DNA of 64,000 bases from Globodera rostochiensis (lineage: Eukaryota > Nematoda > Chromadorea > Rhabditida > Heteroderidae). The DNA is taken from NCBI GenBank assembly GCA_018350325.1, contig JAEVLN010000006.1:891193-955192 (forward strand). Reading direction: 5' to 3'. How positions within the stretch are numbered: the stretch's first letter is position 1; every line of letters starts with the position of its first letter. A program made the translations under genes and the position numbers. Shown here one piece after another: positions 10,059 to 21,928 of this stretch. The notes below the pieces were generated by a model. The model made no database searches and had not been told where the DNA came from. It saw nothing but the letters and a program-made list of their open reading frames with translations.

Positions 10059-10606
10059 AATAATATTATAATTTTTATTTATGTGTTTATCTTTTATAAA
10101 CTCAAAGCGCGTGCGCGTTGGTAGATGTGAATGGGGAGGGGGGGTTACTTTACGATTTACAATGTTTTTTATAACGCCTGACATACGTCTATTTTTGGTT
10201 TGGTGGTGCCGGTCGAGATTTTTTTTGGGGGGGGGGGGGGTCCATACCTTTTCCTACCTTTAAAAAATCTGGCGCTCTGGCCTCAATACCAGGATGCCAT
10301 TTTCTTCTGGCGCTCAGATGGCCTTCCCTGGAGGGAGGAACGGTGTGCGAGTGGGCAGGGGGGGGGGGGGTTGACGGGCCGGGAGCGAGGGAAGGAGGAA
10401 GGGGGTGACGGGCCGAGAAATTTGGGGCGGGATTCGGAACCAGATTCTTACCGTTTTCCTACCTTTAAAAATCTGGCGCTCATTTGGCCTTCCCGGGAGG
10501 GAGGAAGGGTATTTGCGCTGGAAGGGGGAGGGCTCGATAGGGAGGGAAGGGGAAAGGGGTTGACGGGCCTAGAAATTTGGGGCGGGATTCTGGGGCCAAC
10601 ACTGCT

Positions 10607-10612
10607 TTTTTC
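10607..10612. repeat. Target-site duplication, right copy (TTTTTC)
   Basis: Direct match to 2183-2188, adjacent to the right terminus of the element. A 6-bp duplication is the length expected for Polinton integration. Confidence 0.65.
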
Positions 10613-11501
10613 TCATTTAATAATTTGTTTTTCTGTTATCTGACGTCATTCAGAATCGGTTCCGGAACTTTTGCGGTTCCGTGATTCCGTTTATGGAACC
10701 GGAAACACCTTGGAACCGGTTGCGGAATCGGACGGACATTATTGTTAATGAACAATACGAAATTAGTTTCAATTATATTTTATGATAATTAAAAAGTCGG
10801 GTTTGGGGAAGCCTTAAAATTAGCTTGTTCTTTAGCCGGTGGTCGCCTATTTTTATGCTGGAGGGTCGCAAAACCATATGGGGAAGGAACCCTTTTGGGT
10901 ATTATCACAAAACATTTTTTTTCATCAAATTATATTAGAAACCCTGCTTTCTTATTTGCTATATGTGATAAAAACCCAAAAAATCTGTTCTTGAATCGGT
11001 TAAATTTTGGGAAATTTTTTTATGTAGCATAAAAAGAAGACAATTTTGAACGCTTTTCTTATTTTATTATTAAATATATAAATTCCTACATTCAAAACGC
11101 ACAGACAACTGTGGAGAAGATTTGTATGCGACCAGAGGGAAAACGGTCGGGGTCAGTTTGGCGTCGACGTGTTTATAACTTTTTAATTATTGGACTAAAT
11201 CAAAGAATCTTGGTATCATTCGAACGCTCTATGTCTGTAAATGCTATAATGAAAATAACAACAAAACAAAAATTATGATCCCCGCGCCGAGAAATGGCGA
11301 TTTTCGCACTTTTAAGCTTTAACTTTTTTGAGAAAAGACGAATCGGTTGGCTTTCGCTTGATTAAAGGTTCAAAAACGGAGAATGTTTATTCGTCGCTTA
11401 GTCCCGGTGCGGTTTCCCCAAAAGTTCCGGTTTATAATAATGTTTAGCCAAAAAAACAAATCGATGAGTGAATTAATTATACATAGAGAAGATTTGGGGC
11501 C
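10613..11501. other. Intergenic DNA with repeat fragments
   Basis: No coding exon is supported. At 10650-10735 there are GGAACCGG/GGTTCCG iterations. At about 11160-11400 there is a segment (TATAACTTTTT, then CATTCGA, then AAAAGACGAATCGG) that resembles the hairpin elements at 31313-31612 and 52665-53057. Confidence 0.4.
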
Positions 11502-13156
11502 TCAATGAGGCTGTACGGAATTTCTGTTGAACAATTTGATGATCGTTTGCCATTCTTTGTCAAAAGCCTTCCGATATTCTGTGCTAAAAATGAATATTTT
11601 TTTAAATTCGATATTTACTTTTCATGTGTTTACCTTGTAAAATAAAGAATTGGCGCATTGGAGGCGGCACTAATGTTTAACAGAATGCCAAAGATTTGAT
11701 TCCATTTCCATATTGACATTAGATCATTTCCAATAATTGAAATAATGATTATGTACGAATAATTCAGTAAATATCCGCCAATATTCATTGAAACGATGCA
11801 TAACAATGAGCGAAATATTCGAATGTTGAATTGGTGCGAGTTGGAGTTGGACGGTGCTTTAAAATAGAAAAAAAATATATTTAAAATATCTTTTTGAATT
11901 TAAAAATACATTTTCTGAAGTAAATAGCAATTGCAACGACCGCATAAAGAACAATTGTTGTCAGCAAAATTACATTTATTATTGTTGGCAAAAACTTTGG
12001 CGAACTGGTGCATTGATTCTTAATGTTAAAAATAAAACAGCAAATTAATTTAAACTAGGGTTGCACGGGACCGGGACTTTTGGAAAAAACCCCGGACCGG
12101 GACAAAGATTTTCAACCGGGACCGGTTCTGGGACCTGGACTAATCGGTTCAGGGGAAAAATTTTTCTTTTATCAAACACCAAAAAATTTTAATTTTCCGG
12201 CAACACATATTGTTGATCTCTTGATTTTCGACACCGACCGGGACCGGAAACCGGGTATCCCGTCCCGGTCCCAATTTAAACTATTATAAGTTTTACACAT
12301 ATAATAAAATATGGGTTAGGGTACAGTTTTATAATTTGTGTTTAACTTTAAAATCAAATGCTAAACATTTAGATTGATATTTTTATGGTAAATTGTTTTC
12401 TAGTGACAGCAAGCACTAAACAAAATAAATGGGAGCTGTTACCATAACCCAAAGTACCAGTAAAATAATACAGAAGAAAGGCCACTCATTGTGCCAGTAA
12501 CGAGCGTTTTGTCTGCCGAATCGCAGCTTTGAGAATAAACATATAAAAAATTCCATAACCCGATGAAGGGTAATGTGATAATATAAAAAAGGACATTTTC
12601 TGATTGTCTAAAAAATGAAAATAAAAATTAATTTACATACCAAATTTTACCTTAACGGAAAGATCACAGCAATGAGTCGGTCAATGCTCGTGAAAAAAAG
12701 TAAAAAAATTGTGCAACAAACTGCAAAATGCGACGGCGCAAGAATTTGAATGACGGTTTTGTAGGGCATTAAATATTGGCCAGAAATCACAGAATATGCG
12801 AATAAAAAATGGCCAGATTGGTGGACAATTTCAAAAAACGAATAAATGGCCAATAATTTGTTGGCGGAATTGTTCAGTGATCTGAAAATATTTCTTTAAA
12901 ATGTTTAGACTTTAATTAATTAAACATTGTTTAATTTAAATGGCAACAAACTTTGTCCGAATTGTAACGTAAATAACTGAGAAATTCCAAAAAATGCCAA
13001 CAATTGCCAAAATTGTGTAAATTGAAGCAAAAATAATCAAAGTCCAGCAGGGGCGAGCATTTGCTAATTCGAAATATACCTTAAATAATTTACAAATAAC
13101 TAATAAAGAATTCAACAAAATAAACTTACCTCACTAATTGTTGAATTTGATGACAT
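11502..13156 (-). CDS. Serpentine chemoreceptor, Srsx-like, copy 1
   Basis: This is a seven-helix G-protein-coupled receptor of the nematode Srsx type, expected in sensory neurons. Exons on the minus strand are 13130-13156 (MSSNSTISE), 12952-13079 (TM1), 12651-12881 (TM2-TM3, ending SIDRLIAVIFP, the DRY-equivalent), about 12444-12607 (TM4), about 11921-12030 (TM5), about 11635-11857 (TM6-TM7, NISAASNAPILYF) and a last exon ending EYRKAF...NRNSVQPH at 11502. Exons 2 and 3 have exactly the same lengths as in copy 2 (128 and 231 bp). The junction between the TM4 and TM5 exons is unclear, and a repeat of about 240 bp sits in that intron, so I cannot say that the gene is intact. Confidence 0.75.
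12055..12290 (+). repeat. GGGACCGGGAC-rich dispersed repeat, copy 1
   Basis: Starts CTAGGGTTGCACGGGACC and is full of CCGGGAC/GGTCCCGG iterations. An inverted relative lies at about 19580-19803. This copy is in a receptor intron; the other lies downstream of the second receptor, so the two are independent insertions. Confidence 0.6.
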
Positions 13157-14349
13157 TGTTAATTCATTTTCAATGCATTCACAGATAATTAATTTGAAAT
13201 CAATTTCATATTTTGGAATGAATTTTCTCTTTAAAGAATTTAAATGTTAGCTCAGAAATTCAAGTTGTTTTAAACTATAATTTGCTCAAACATAAGAAAC
13301 TTTATTATGATAGATAAAACTTTTAGATTGGCACTTTAGCAGGTGGCAGACAGGTGAGTTATTATATTTGTAATTGCCAATTCTTTTAAAAATATTGGTT
13401 GTTGAATGTTCTGCCCTATTTTATGGTAATGTAATTTTTTGCTTTATTTAATTAACGAGCAATTTTGTTGCCTTTTATCTTTTATTCTCGCTCTATCAAA
13501 CAGAGATGAGTTGAAATTGAGAATTGTGTAATTGGGGTAATTTTGAAGATTTAACGATATTTGTTAAGAAAATTGGTTGGGGGGGGGGAACTTTTTCGGG
13601 ATTTAATTCAAATAATTTTAATTTGCTGCTGCATTATTTTTTATTTTATTCACTTCTTAGACGTCTGAAATAAAAAACATTTTGAACTAAAAACGGAAGA
13701 TGACCCTTGAGGGGGAGGAAGAAGCTCTTCAACGAATGCGGCTATTTTTAAGCAACAAAATGGTTACAATTCATTCAATAGGAATTGATAATTTCTTTTA
13801 TTAATCTTAAACAATTTAAACTTTAATACGACTTATAAACATCTTTATAATTTCAATATGAATTATTAAATTAATTAAAAACCGAGAACTTTTTGAGTTA
13901 GTTATTTAAATTTTTATTATTTTTAAAAGCTGTAGAATTAAAAATTAAAATAAAATGTCATACCCTCAAAAATACCTGTTCCAAAAGCTGTGTAACCTCA
14001 ATTCCATTTACATATAACCTGGATGCCAACCACCCACAACACATTCAGTCCATTTTCAGGTTTCCCGTAGTACGAATATCACCTTCACCAACTGCATGGA
14101 TAATCCATATTCAAAAGCTCACCAGATTGACCATTAATAATGTCAGAAACTCTTGTAAGCGCAGAAAACATCTTTTGCAATTCGTTTTTAATTGTTATAG
14201 CACTAAAACAATATTTTATGTGAGCTGAAATAGTTCTTTTTGGATTTTTATTTATTTAAATAAACAAAATAATTAAAGAATGGAATATTTTTGTAATTTT
14301 TTTTTTATATAAACCATTCTTTTTTTTTAATTTAAAGGCCATTATATTA
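13157..14349. other. Divergent intergenic region between the receptor and the MLT-10-like gene
   Basis: This AT-rich stretch lies between a minus-strand and a plus-strand gene and should hold both promoters. No exon or RNA gene could be supported. There is a G-run at about 13580 and homopolymer T tracts just before 14350. Confidence 0.5.
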
Positions 14350-17300
14350 ATGAAATTGACTTTTTCTTTTTTTTATTCTTTTGCGACCGTTAAACTTATT
14401 ATATGCTTAGCAGGTAATTTAAACATTCAATATTTTAATAATTAAAATCCAGGAATGGAAAAATTTGAAAAAGTTCGAGTCAATGAGAACAATTATGAGA
14501 TGGTAAAAAATTTGCATGGCAACTGGTATTCTGCGGGTTTGAAGGCTATAATTGGCAAATTGGGAAGCGATTTGTACAAAAAAATGCATACCGGTAAAAG
14601 CATTAATTATTTTATTCATTTTTTAATTATTTAAAATATTTTTGTCTTTAATTGTATTTAGGTGCACAAAAACAGTTGGCAACATGTTTGAATAATATTG
14701 AGGACAAGCGCGACTTGGTGATGTCATCGCAATGTTTAGTCAAATTTCGAAAGAATTTTTTGAATGGAATTAGCCAAGGAAAAAGGAAGATTGACAAAGT
14801 GATTATTTTTATTGCAAATTCAATTTTTATTATAATTATTATAATTTTTTGTTGCTTTATAATGCAATATAAAGCACTTATAGGTGACAAACATTGGTGG
14901 ATTTGCAGTTGAACAAAGCAATGAAAAAGTACAAAAAAGTCGTGCATCATTTAAACAAAATGCTATATCGAGAATGTAAAAATTAATTATTGTATTAAAT
15001 TAAATAATTTTATCTATTAAATTTTGTAAGTTATTTAGACGACGATCATCACAATTTGATCAACGGAACACAAAAACAGATATTGAATGGGGCAAACGAC
15101 TTGGCCGAGTTTTGAATGAACGAAATGCCAAAAAATTAGATAGATTTAAAAAGGCTCGACAGCTAGAACAGTGGAAGAAACTTCATGACATAAACAAAAT
15201 AAAGGTAATTTTAAATAATAAATTAATTATTTAAACAAAAATGACAGTTACAGATAAAGCAAACACAAAGCCAAGACAAATTGCCAAGTCGAGCAGATCG
15301 GTCGGCTTTATTCAAAGTAGTCAACAAATTTTAAATAATTTTTTTGTTTATTAAAAACTAATTATTTCTTAGATTTCAAATCTTATCGACAAATTTTTTG
15401 GCAATGATGAAAAAGCAGAAGATAAAAAAGATAACGCATTGCCAAAGTGGCCTCAACTTTATGATGCATTGGTGAAAATTAAAGCAATGAATGACCAAAA
15501 GCGAAAATCGCCAGGGGCGCGTAAGTTGTACTATTTCTTTAAATTTAATTTTATTTTTTAATTCAATTTTAATGCAATGTTTAAAAAACAAAATAATATT
15601 TAAGGTGTCTATGAAATGCGAATGTACGACTTGGTGTTGGGACGTGATGAGCCATCACTAAGTCCCAAAGAAATGGTTTTGTTATTAATATAAAAACATT
15701 GATTTTTGTTAAACAATAAAAAATAATATTAATACAATACTTAAGAAAACCGGTAACGGAATTCTAAAAATGGGCATTCAATTACTCAATAAATTGCGCA
15801 ACACAACCGGCACAAATTCGAATTTGAAAATGATGAGTCCCCGCTTCGCTCCACTGATGCCCGAAGCGATTGTGCCCAATGATGAAGCGAACGATAAAAA
15901 CAATTTGTCTCCAACAATTTTGGCACTGTATGAATTGGATACTGATCAGAGGACAGAAAATGTGCCCGAATCGGCGGCATCTTCCTTACCACAAGTGATA
16001 AAATTTTTTTATTATTAGAAACCTACCAATTAATTTATTCAATTTTATTACTTAAAGCTGCTCAAATTGCTTGGCGTGAACAGTCAGGATCGGGAAGCAT
16101 TGCTGCACACACTTTTGGATGTCTCAGGCAGTGTTGGACATGTTCAAAAGGCGATGGACACGCTCAAAGCATTGAATTTTTTTGGCAAATTTTTTTAAAT
16201 AGAAATAAAAATTATAATAATTATTGTTGAAATCTTTGAATAATTTCTATAATAATAATAAAAATTCTCGAAAATTTATTTCTTCAGAAATTGAACCTGG
16301 ATTAACTTTTTAATACTTTAAGATCTTTTAAAATTTTTTCAGAAATTGAATCTGGATTAGAATTATTTAAAAATTGAACCCGACTAAAATTATTTACTAT
16401 TTTAAAATCTTTGAAAAATTTCTTCAGAAATTGAACCCGGATTAGAATTATTTTTTAAAAATTGAACCCGGACTAAAATTATTTACTATTTTAAAATCTT
16501 TGAAAAATTTCTTCAGAAATTGAACCTGGATTAGAATTATTTAAAAATTGAACCCGGATATTTTAAAATCTTTGAAATTTCTTCAGAAATTAAACACTGA
16601 CTAAAATTATTTAATATTTTAAAATGTTTGAACAGAAATTGAACCCGATTTAATTGATGCAAATAAACGAATTGTTGACGCATTTACAACAATGGAACAA
16701 ACTTTCGACGAAGAACAACAGCAAGAAATGCAGAAAGAAGGATGGACATTTTTACGCCAATCTCAATATGACAAACTTTGCATGGATCAATGTTAAATGT
16801 TTTTTTAAAACAAATATATTTAAATTATTGTTTTTTAGATGCCCAATTTCCAGACGATTTACGATCAAATTTTCAACAAATTTCACAAATGACGAGAGAG
16901 GCGCGTGAAGCAATGTTGTGGAAGCGCATTGAGCGCATTTCAAGGAATATTCCTGATGTAATATTTTAAATAAAATTGACATTTTAAACAAAACGTTGTT
17001 TAAAGAATTTTTACAAAGAATAAGGGGATTCATGACTTGGTCTCGGACAGAGAATTTAAAGGTTTATAAATCTGGATAAAATTAAATTGTATCAATCAGT
17101 GGTAAATGTTTAATACATCTATCTAATATCTAATTTAATTTATAAAGGTTCAATACATCGCAGATTCCTGTAATTCCATTTAATTAATTTTAAGTGTGAA
17201 TAATCAGAGATTAAATTTTAATATTTTAATTTGAAGGAAATTGCTGATAAATTGGACCGACGGAAAATGGAAAAGTTTGCTCGGCTGGCGGGTCAAAAAA

Positions 17301-18076
17301 GACGAAAGCGGCAGCAGCCTGTCGGCGGTATCAGTGCACTCAACCCGGTTATATTGCAGCCATTTATGTTTTCACCAGCTTTTACGTCAGTTTACTATAA
17401 AAAAAAAAGTATTTATGCTAAAAAATTTCAAAATTTTTATTATCGGCACATTTTCGGGGATGGGCAATTCTGCATTTTTATTGAAATTTTTAAAAATTAA
17501 AACTTTACTTTTTAACACAATTTTAGTCCATCCGTTTTGGGCCCGCTGATCCTTTCGCCAAACCTTTTTTCTCCTATCATTTTGGCACCGTCTGCCCTTT
17601 CCCCGTTTATTTTGTCGCCGGCGGCGCCAATGCCAATAATTTTGTCGCCCTATGTGCTTGGTCCGTTCATTTTGTCTCCAATGGCATTGGCACCATTCAT
17701 TGTAAATTATTTAAAACTTATTACAGAATAAAAATCAAAATATAAACTTTTAGCTCACACCTTACGTGCTTTCACCAAATATTCTGAACCCTTATGCGCT
17801 GAGCCCGCTTATACTCAGCCCTATAGTGACTAATATTATAATAATAATAAATTAATTTAGTGATTCGAATAAATATTTTGTCATTTTACTAAAATAAAAA
17901 TAAATATTGTTTAAAGTATTCCATAATTAAACAAACATTTTTAGGTTCTAAGCCCCGACATTTTATCTCCACAAATTCTTGGCGGAGCAATTCTGTCCCC
18001 ATCCGTTGGTTCCCCGGCAATATTAACAGATTCAATCTTAATGGCCTCTGTACTTTCTCCAAGTGTATTATCGTAA
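14350..18076 (+). CDS. mlt-10-like: MLT-10-like moulting-cycle protein
   Basis: This is a secreted protein of the nematode moulting family, which in C. elegans is expressed in hypodermis and needed for moulting. The gene has about 13-15 short exons. Exon 1 (14350-14413) encodes a hydrophobic signal peptide (MKLTFSFFYSF...LIICLA). Exon 2 is 14453-14593 and exon 3 starts at 14662. Later exons include 16059-16184, 16636-16791, 16839-16957 and one from 17237. The helical, lysine-rich middle is followed by the diagnostic repeat tail rich in LSP, ILSP and FILSP triplets (about 17530-17700, 17755-17828 and 17944-18076). The stop is at 18074-18076. The intron at 16185-16635 has a GC donor (TTTG|GCAAAT) required to keep the frame. 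Not every small exon between 14886 and 15000 is certain. The ILSP tail makes the family call strong. Confidence 0.85.
16270..16634 (+). repeat. Intronic tandem array of the downstream splice acceptor and exon start
   Basis: About five imperfect units of 55-90 bp each carry TTTCTTCAGAAATTGAACC, which copies the true acceptor and first codons (ACAG then AAATTGAACCC at 16632-16645). Further half-units read AAAATTGAACCCGG. The array fills the intron up to the real exon. Confidence 0.8.
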
Positions 18077-18261
18077 TTAGGTTGTATAAATTTAATGATT
18101 CAAAAAAGATTATATGTATAAATATTAATTTCAAGGTAAAAAACAAGGGTTGGACCGATGCTGCCTTTTTTGCGCTATGTAAAATCGCGCACCTCATACA
18201 AAAATTGGGCAAAAGATAACAGTTTAATTAGTCGGAAAGTTTACAGAAATTTGTAGTGGAA
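18077..18261. other. Short intergenic gap
   Basis: Lies between the stop of the MLT-10-like gene and the orphan receptor exon. It presumably holds the gene's 3' untranslated region. Nothing else is seen. Confidence 0.3.
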
Positions 18262-18420
18262 AAATCGATGAGTGAATTAATTACACATAGAGAAGATTTG
18301 GGGTCTCAATGAGGTTGTACGGAATTTTTGTTGAACAATTTAATGATTGTTTGCCATTCTTTGTTAAAAGCCTTCCGATATTCTTTGCTAAAAATGAATA
18401 TTTTTTTAAATTCGGTATTT
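18262..18420 (-). pseudogene. Orphan last exon of an Srsx-like receptor
   Basis: The segment matches 11461-11635 closely, including 3'-flanking DNA. Read on the minus strand it encodes EYRKAFNKEWQTIIKLFN and ends QPH followed by a stop, as in copy 1. No other receptor exon follows upstream; the similarity ends near 18420, after which the sequence is AT-rich and repetitive. It is a truncated duplicate. Confidence 0.8.
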
Positions 18421-19579
18421 GCTTTTTATTTTTACCAAAATATGGACATAAAAATTGAAAATATGGGCATAAATTTTTCTAAAATTTCCCCAAAATTCTT
18501 CATATTCATTCATCACTGGTTAAAATTGCCGATGAGATACATTTCCAAATTTTCAAGTGTTTTGCCGACTTTTTTAGACTTTTGTGACTATTATGGAATT
18601 TTTGACGACTTTTTAAACTTTTGTGACTATTTTGGCATTTTTGACGACTTTTTTGAACTTTTGTGAAAATTTTGCGCTTTTTTCAAAAAATTTCTTAAGA
18701 AAATGAAATAAAATCAAAATTTTTCTTGCAAAGATCACAAATTTTTTGCAAAATGCCAAAATATGCACATTTTTTGGCTTAAAATGCGAAATATGGATGA
18801 AAAATATGGAGATAAATGGAAAATATAGACGAAATATGGAAATATGGACATAAATCGCGAAATATGGAAAATATGAATATAAAAATCGGTTCTAGAAGCT
18901 TCAAATCAAGCTAAAAATGTGTTTTTCGTGCATTTTAGGGCATCCCCAGTTCGCAAAAAAAAATATGGATTTCCATGAGTTTCCGAGATGTTTTATTTGT
19001 TGTCATAATTTCATAACTTTGATATTTGTTTAAGTGTAAATAGGGTTCAATACACAAACTGACATGACGAAGGTGATGTGCGAAAAATGGGGGAATGATA
19101 GAAAAAGCGGCGTGGGAATATAACTGAGTCCGTGCCATTAAATGCTTTCACATTGGCACATTTTGTCGAATCGGCATTTTGTGCCGTGTGGAAAAGAGAA
19201 TATGTGAACTAATGTCTAAAACGTTAATTCTCGTTTCAAATCTCACAAAAGATAGCTTGAAATGCTTTTACTTTGCAACTGTCATCAAATAAATGAATTT
19301 TAGACGATTTTGAAAGAGTAAAAAATCGATTTTAAATATATTTACCCCGCTATTTTTTACATTTAATTAATACACAAATTTAATAAACTAGCGGCTAAAA
19401 GGTACAATATTATGAACAGATTTGAATTGATGTGAAAATGAAGAATTTTTGAGTAAGACATAAACTTTTTGCTGAAAAGTACTATGAAGAAAGTTAGTAT
19501 AAGCACCTTAAAGTTGACAGCATAGGGGGGTGGGGGGGGGAGGGACCCCTTGCTAAAAATCTGGATAATAGTTTTTGTT
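18421..19579. other. AT-rich non-coding stretch
   Basis: Contains repetitions such as TTTGACGACTTTTT with CTTTTGTGACTATTTTGG (18580-18660) and many AAATATGG(A/G) iterations (18440-18870). No exon is supported. A short G-run lies at 19525. Confidence 0.4.
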
Positions 19580-19803
19580 TTAGAAATTGTCTGAAAATAT
19601 GTTATTTGATGCACCGATTACGAATTCGTCAATAAAAAATAAATAACACCAAAGCCGGATGGGGGAAAATATTTTTAGTGTTTCGATAAAAGAAAAATCG
19701 TTTTCCCTTGAAAAGTCCCGGGTGGTCCCGGGTCCCAGTTTTTCTGGTCCCAGGAAGTCCCGGTCCCGGTTTTTCCCAAAAGTCCCGGTCCTGTACAACC
19801 CTA
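19580..19803 (-). repeat. GTCCCGGTCC-rich dispersed repeat, copy 2
   Basis: Ends AAAAGTCCCGGTCC then TACAACCCTAG, the reverse complement of the start of the repeat at 12055. The interior matches in inverted orientation, including AAAATTTTT-type spacers. Together they define a short non-autonomous dispersed family. Confidence 0.6.
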
Positions 19804-19940
19804 GTTGTTAGAATACTTCGTCACACTCGTCAACTTTGATTATCTCTAGACATAAATGTTGTTCCATTGCAATTCGTCCGGTGAAGAATTTTAGTTTTTT
19901 TTTCGTATTCTCTACTGAATTTATGTAAACAATTAGTGAT

Positions 19941-21928
19941 TCAAAAAAGCTGAGTTGTTTGTACTGAATTTCTGTTGAACGCTTTGGTGATTCTTTGCCA
20001 TTCTTTGTCAAAAGCCTTCCGATATTCGTTGCTAAAAAAGATATTTAATAATTGATATTTACTTTTTATTTTTACCTTGTAAAATAAAGAATTGGCGCAT
20101 TGGAGGCGGCACTGATGTTCAACAGAATGCCAAAGCTTTGATTCAATTTCCATATTGACATTATATCATTTCCAAACATTGGAATTATAATGAGTATATC
20201 AAAGAAATTTAGGAAATATCCGCCAATATTCACGGAAACGATGCAGAACAATGCGCGAAATATACGAATGTTGAATTGGTGCGAGTTGAAGTTGGACGGT
20301 GCTTTAAATATATAAATTTGCACTTAGCCATAAAAGAATTTAAAATTGTTAAAAAATTTTTGACATTTGGTTTTTCTACTTGAAAACTTGCATTTCTTGA
20401 AGAGAATAACAATTGCAATGACCACATAAAGAAAAATTGTAGTTAGCAAAAGCACATTTATCATTGTTGGCCAAATAAACTCCGGCGAATTGGTGCATTG
20501 AGTCTTAATATAATTGTTTAAAATAAAGCTCATATTAAATTTAATCTATTATTTACTGTTAGCTGATCACGAATATGACATCCGCTTTATCATGAGAGAT
20601 CATCTAATCTATGATTTCGACATCTATGTTTTTGTAAAAAAAATTAAATTTTTTTAATACGCTAAAAAGGTGTTTCTAAGGGTATTCGGAGGCGAAGAAT
20701 CCGAATCCGACCTCCATTTGGATCAATTCCGAACCCCAGACCTGAATTCGAACAGTTTTTAAAAATGATTTATAGCTAAGTTAATTTGCTTGTAACATTC
20801 TTCAAAGTTGTTTTTGCGAATTTTTTTTTGCAGATTCGTGCTCAGCTTAATGAGAGGAATCGATTAAATTTGGGTCCGGGGTTGGAATCGATTGAAACAG
20901 AGGTCATATTTGGATTCTCCCCCGAATACCCCTAGAAACACCTTTTTAGCGACTTTGAAAAAAAAAATTCCAAAAACAAAGATGCTAAAATATCCTTTTC
21001 TACAAAAAAAAATGATTTTTCCCCAATTTTGACGTGAATTCGATTTTTATTGATCATTCGATGCAAAAAGGTATTCAAAAATGCCGATTTATGATGCATT
21101 CATCGTCCCTTGTCATTTATATGATAATACAAAACTTTAACTATCCACTAGTAAAATAATACATAAATCATTCCAATGTCATTCATTGTGCCAGTAACGA
21201 GTGTTTTGTCTGCCGAATCGCAACTTTGAGAATAAACATATAAAACACTGCATAACCCGATGAAAGGCAATGTCATAACATAAAAAAGGACATTTTCTGA
21301 TTCTCTAAAAATAAATAAAATAAATTTAAATACATTTTTAATTTTACCTTAACGGAAAAATCACAGCAATGAGTCGGTCAATGCTTGTCAAAAAAAGTAA
21401 AAACATTGTGCAATAAACTGCAAATAAAGAAGGCGTAAGAATTTGAAGTGCCATTTTGTAGGGCATTAAATATTGGCCAGAAATCACTAAATATGTGAAT
21501 AAAAAATGGCCAGATTGGTGGACAATTTCAAAAAACGAGTAAATAGCCAACAATTTGTTGGCGGAAGTGTTCAAATGCCTAAAATATTTTGTTTTAAGCT
21601 TATATTATTATTTAGTTTTATTTAAATATTATTTGTTTAAATAATTCACCGAATATTATTAAAAAGTTGCTTCGATTTTAATTATTTAGTAATTAACCAT
21701 TCTTTAATTAAATGTCAACAAACTTTGCCCGAATTGTAACGTAAACAACTGACAAATTCAAAAAAATGCCAACAATCGCTAAAATTGAATAAATTGAAGC
21801 AAAAATAATCAAACTCCAGCAGGGACGAGCATTTGCTAATTCGAAATAGGCCTTAAATAATTTACGCAAAAATAATAAAGAATTTAACAAAATTAACTGA
21901 CCTCACTAATTATTGAATTTGTTGGCAT
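19941..21928 (-). CDS. Serpentine chemoreceptor, Srsx-like, copy 2
   Basis: Paralogue of the receptor at 11502-13156 with the same exon plan: 21902-21928 (MPTNSIISE), 21724-21851, 21348-21578 (ending SIDRLIAVIFP), about 21140-21308, about 20390-20535, 20072-20300, and a last exon ending NRNSVQTTQLF at 19941. The seven hydrophobic segments and the Srsx-type IDRL motif make this a candidate olfactory or gustatory receptor. In the TM4 exon the frame meets TAG immediately before GT. This may be the splice donor rather than a true stop, but the matching acceptor was not found, so intactness is unresolved. A hairpin repeat sits in the following intron. The long identical stretches with copy 1 indicate a fairly recent tandem duplication. 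Confidence 0.7.
20660..20955. mobile_element. Hairpin MITE in the receptor intron
   Basis: The left end reads CGCTAAAAAGGTGTTTCTA and the right end TAGAAACACCTTTTTAGCG, a perfect 19-bp inverted repeat that continues imperfectly inward (GGGTATTCGG against CCGAATACCC). There is no coding capacity, so it is a non-autonomous element. No clear target duplication could be fixed by eye. Confidence 0.7.

Larger units (their letters stand above)
2189..10606. mobile_element. Polinton/Maverick-like DNA element, about 8.4 kb, with giant terminal inverted repeats
   Basis: The element begins AGCAGTGTTGGCC at 2189 and ends with the reverse complement at 10606. It is flanked by the 6-bp direct repeat TTTTTC (2183-2188 and 10607-10612). 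A 5'-AG terminus, 6-bp target duplication, long inverted repeats and a retroviral-type integrase are published hallmarks of Polintons. The arms (2189-5365 and 7427-10606) make up about three quarters of the element and surround a unique core of about 2.06 kb. I see no protein-primed DNA polymerase, packaging ATPase, cysteine protease or major capsid gene, so it is much shorter than the usual 15-20 kb and is probably mobilised partly by products from elsewhere. It is not a simple assembly palindrome: the arms differ by a 4-bp insertion, substitutions and homopolymer lengths. Confidence 0.8.
7427..10606 (-). repeat. Right terminal inverted repeat of the Polinton-like element
   Basis: Near-identical inverted copy of the left arm. 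The main coding difference is a 4-bp tandem duplication at about 9457-9464 that breaks the integrase frame. G-run lengths near 10220-10240 and 10360-10370 also differ from the left arm. Confidence 0.9.

Noticed and set aside
2189..10606. The large palindrome as an assembly artefact
   Set aside because: The arms differ by a 4-bp insertion, substitutions and homopolymer lengths, surround a unique core, and are bounded by a matching 6-bp direct repeat.
21130..21308. In-frame TAG in the TM4 exon of the second Srsx-like receptor as proof of a pseudogene
   Set aside because: The stop overlaps a possible GT donor (TA|GTGG), so it may lie in the intron. The junction is unresolved, so no pseudogene call is made.
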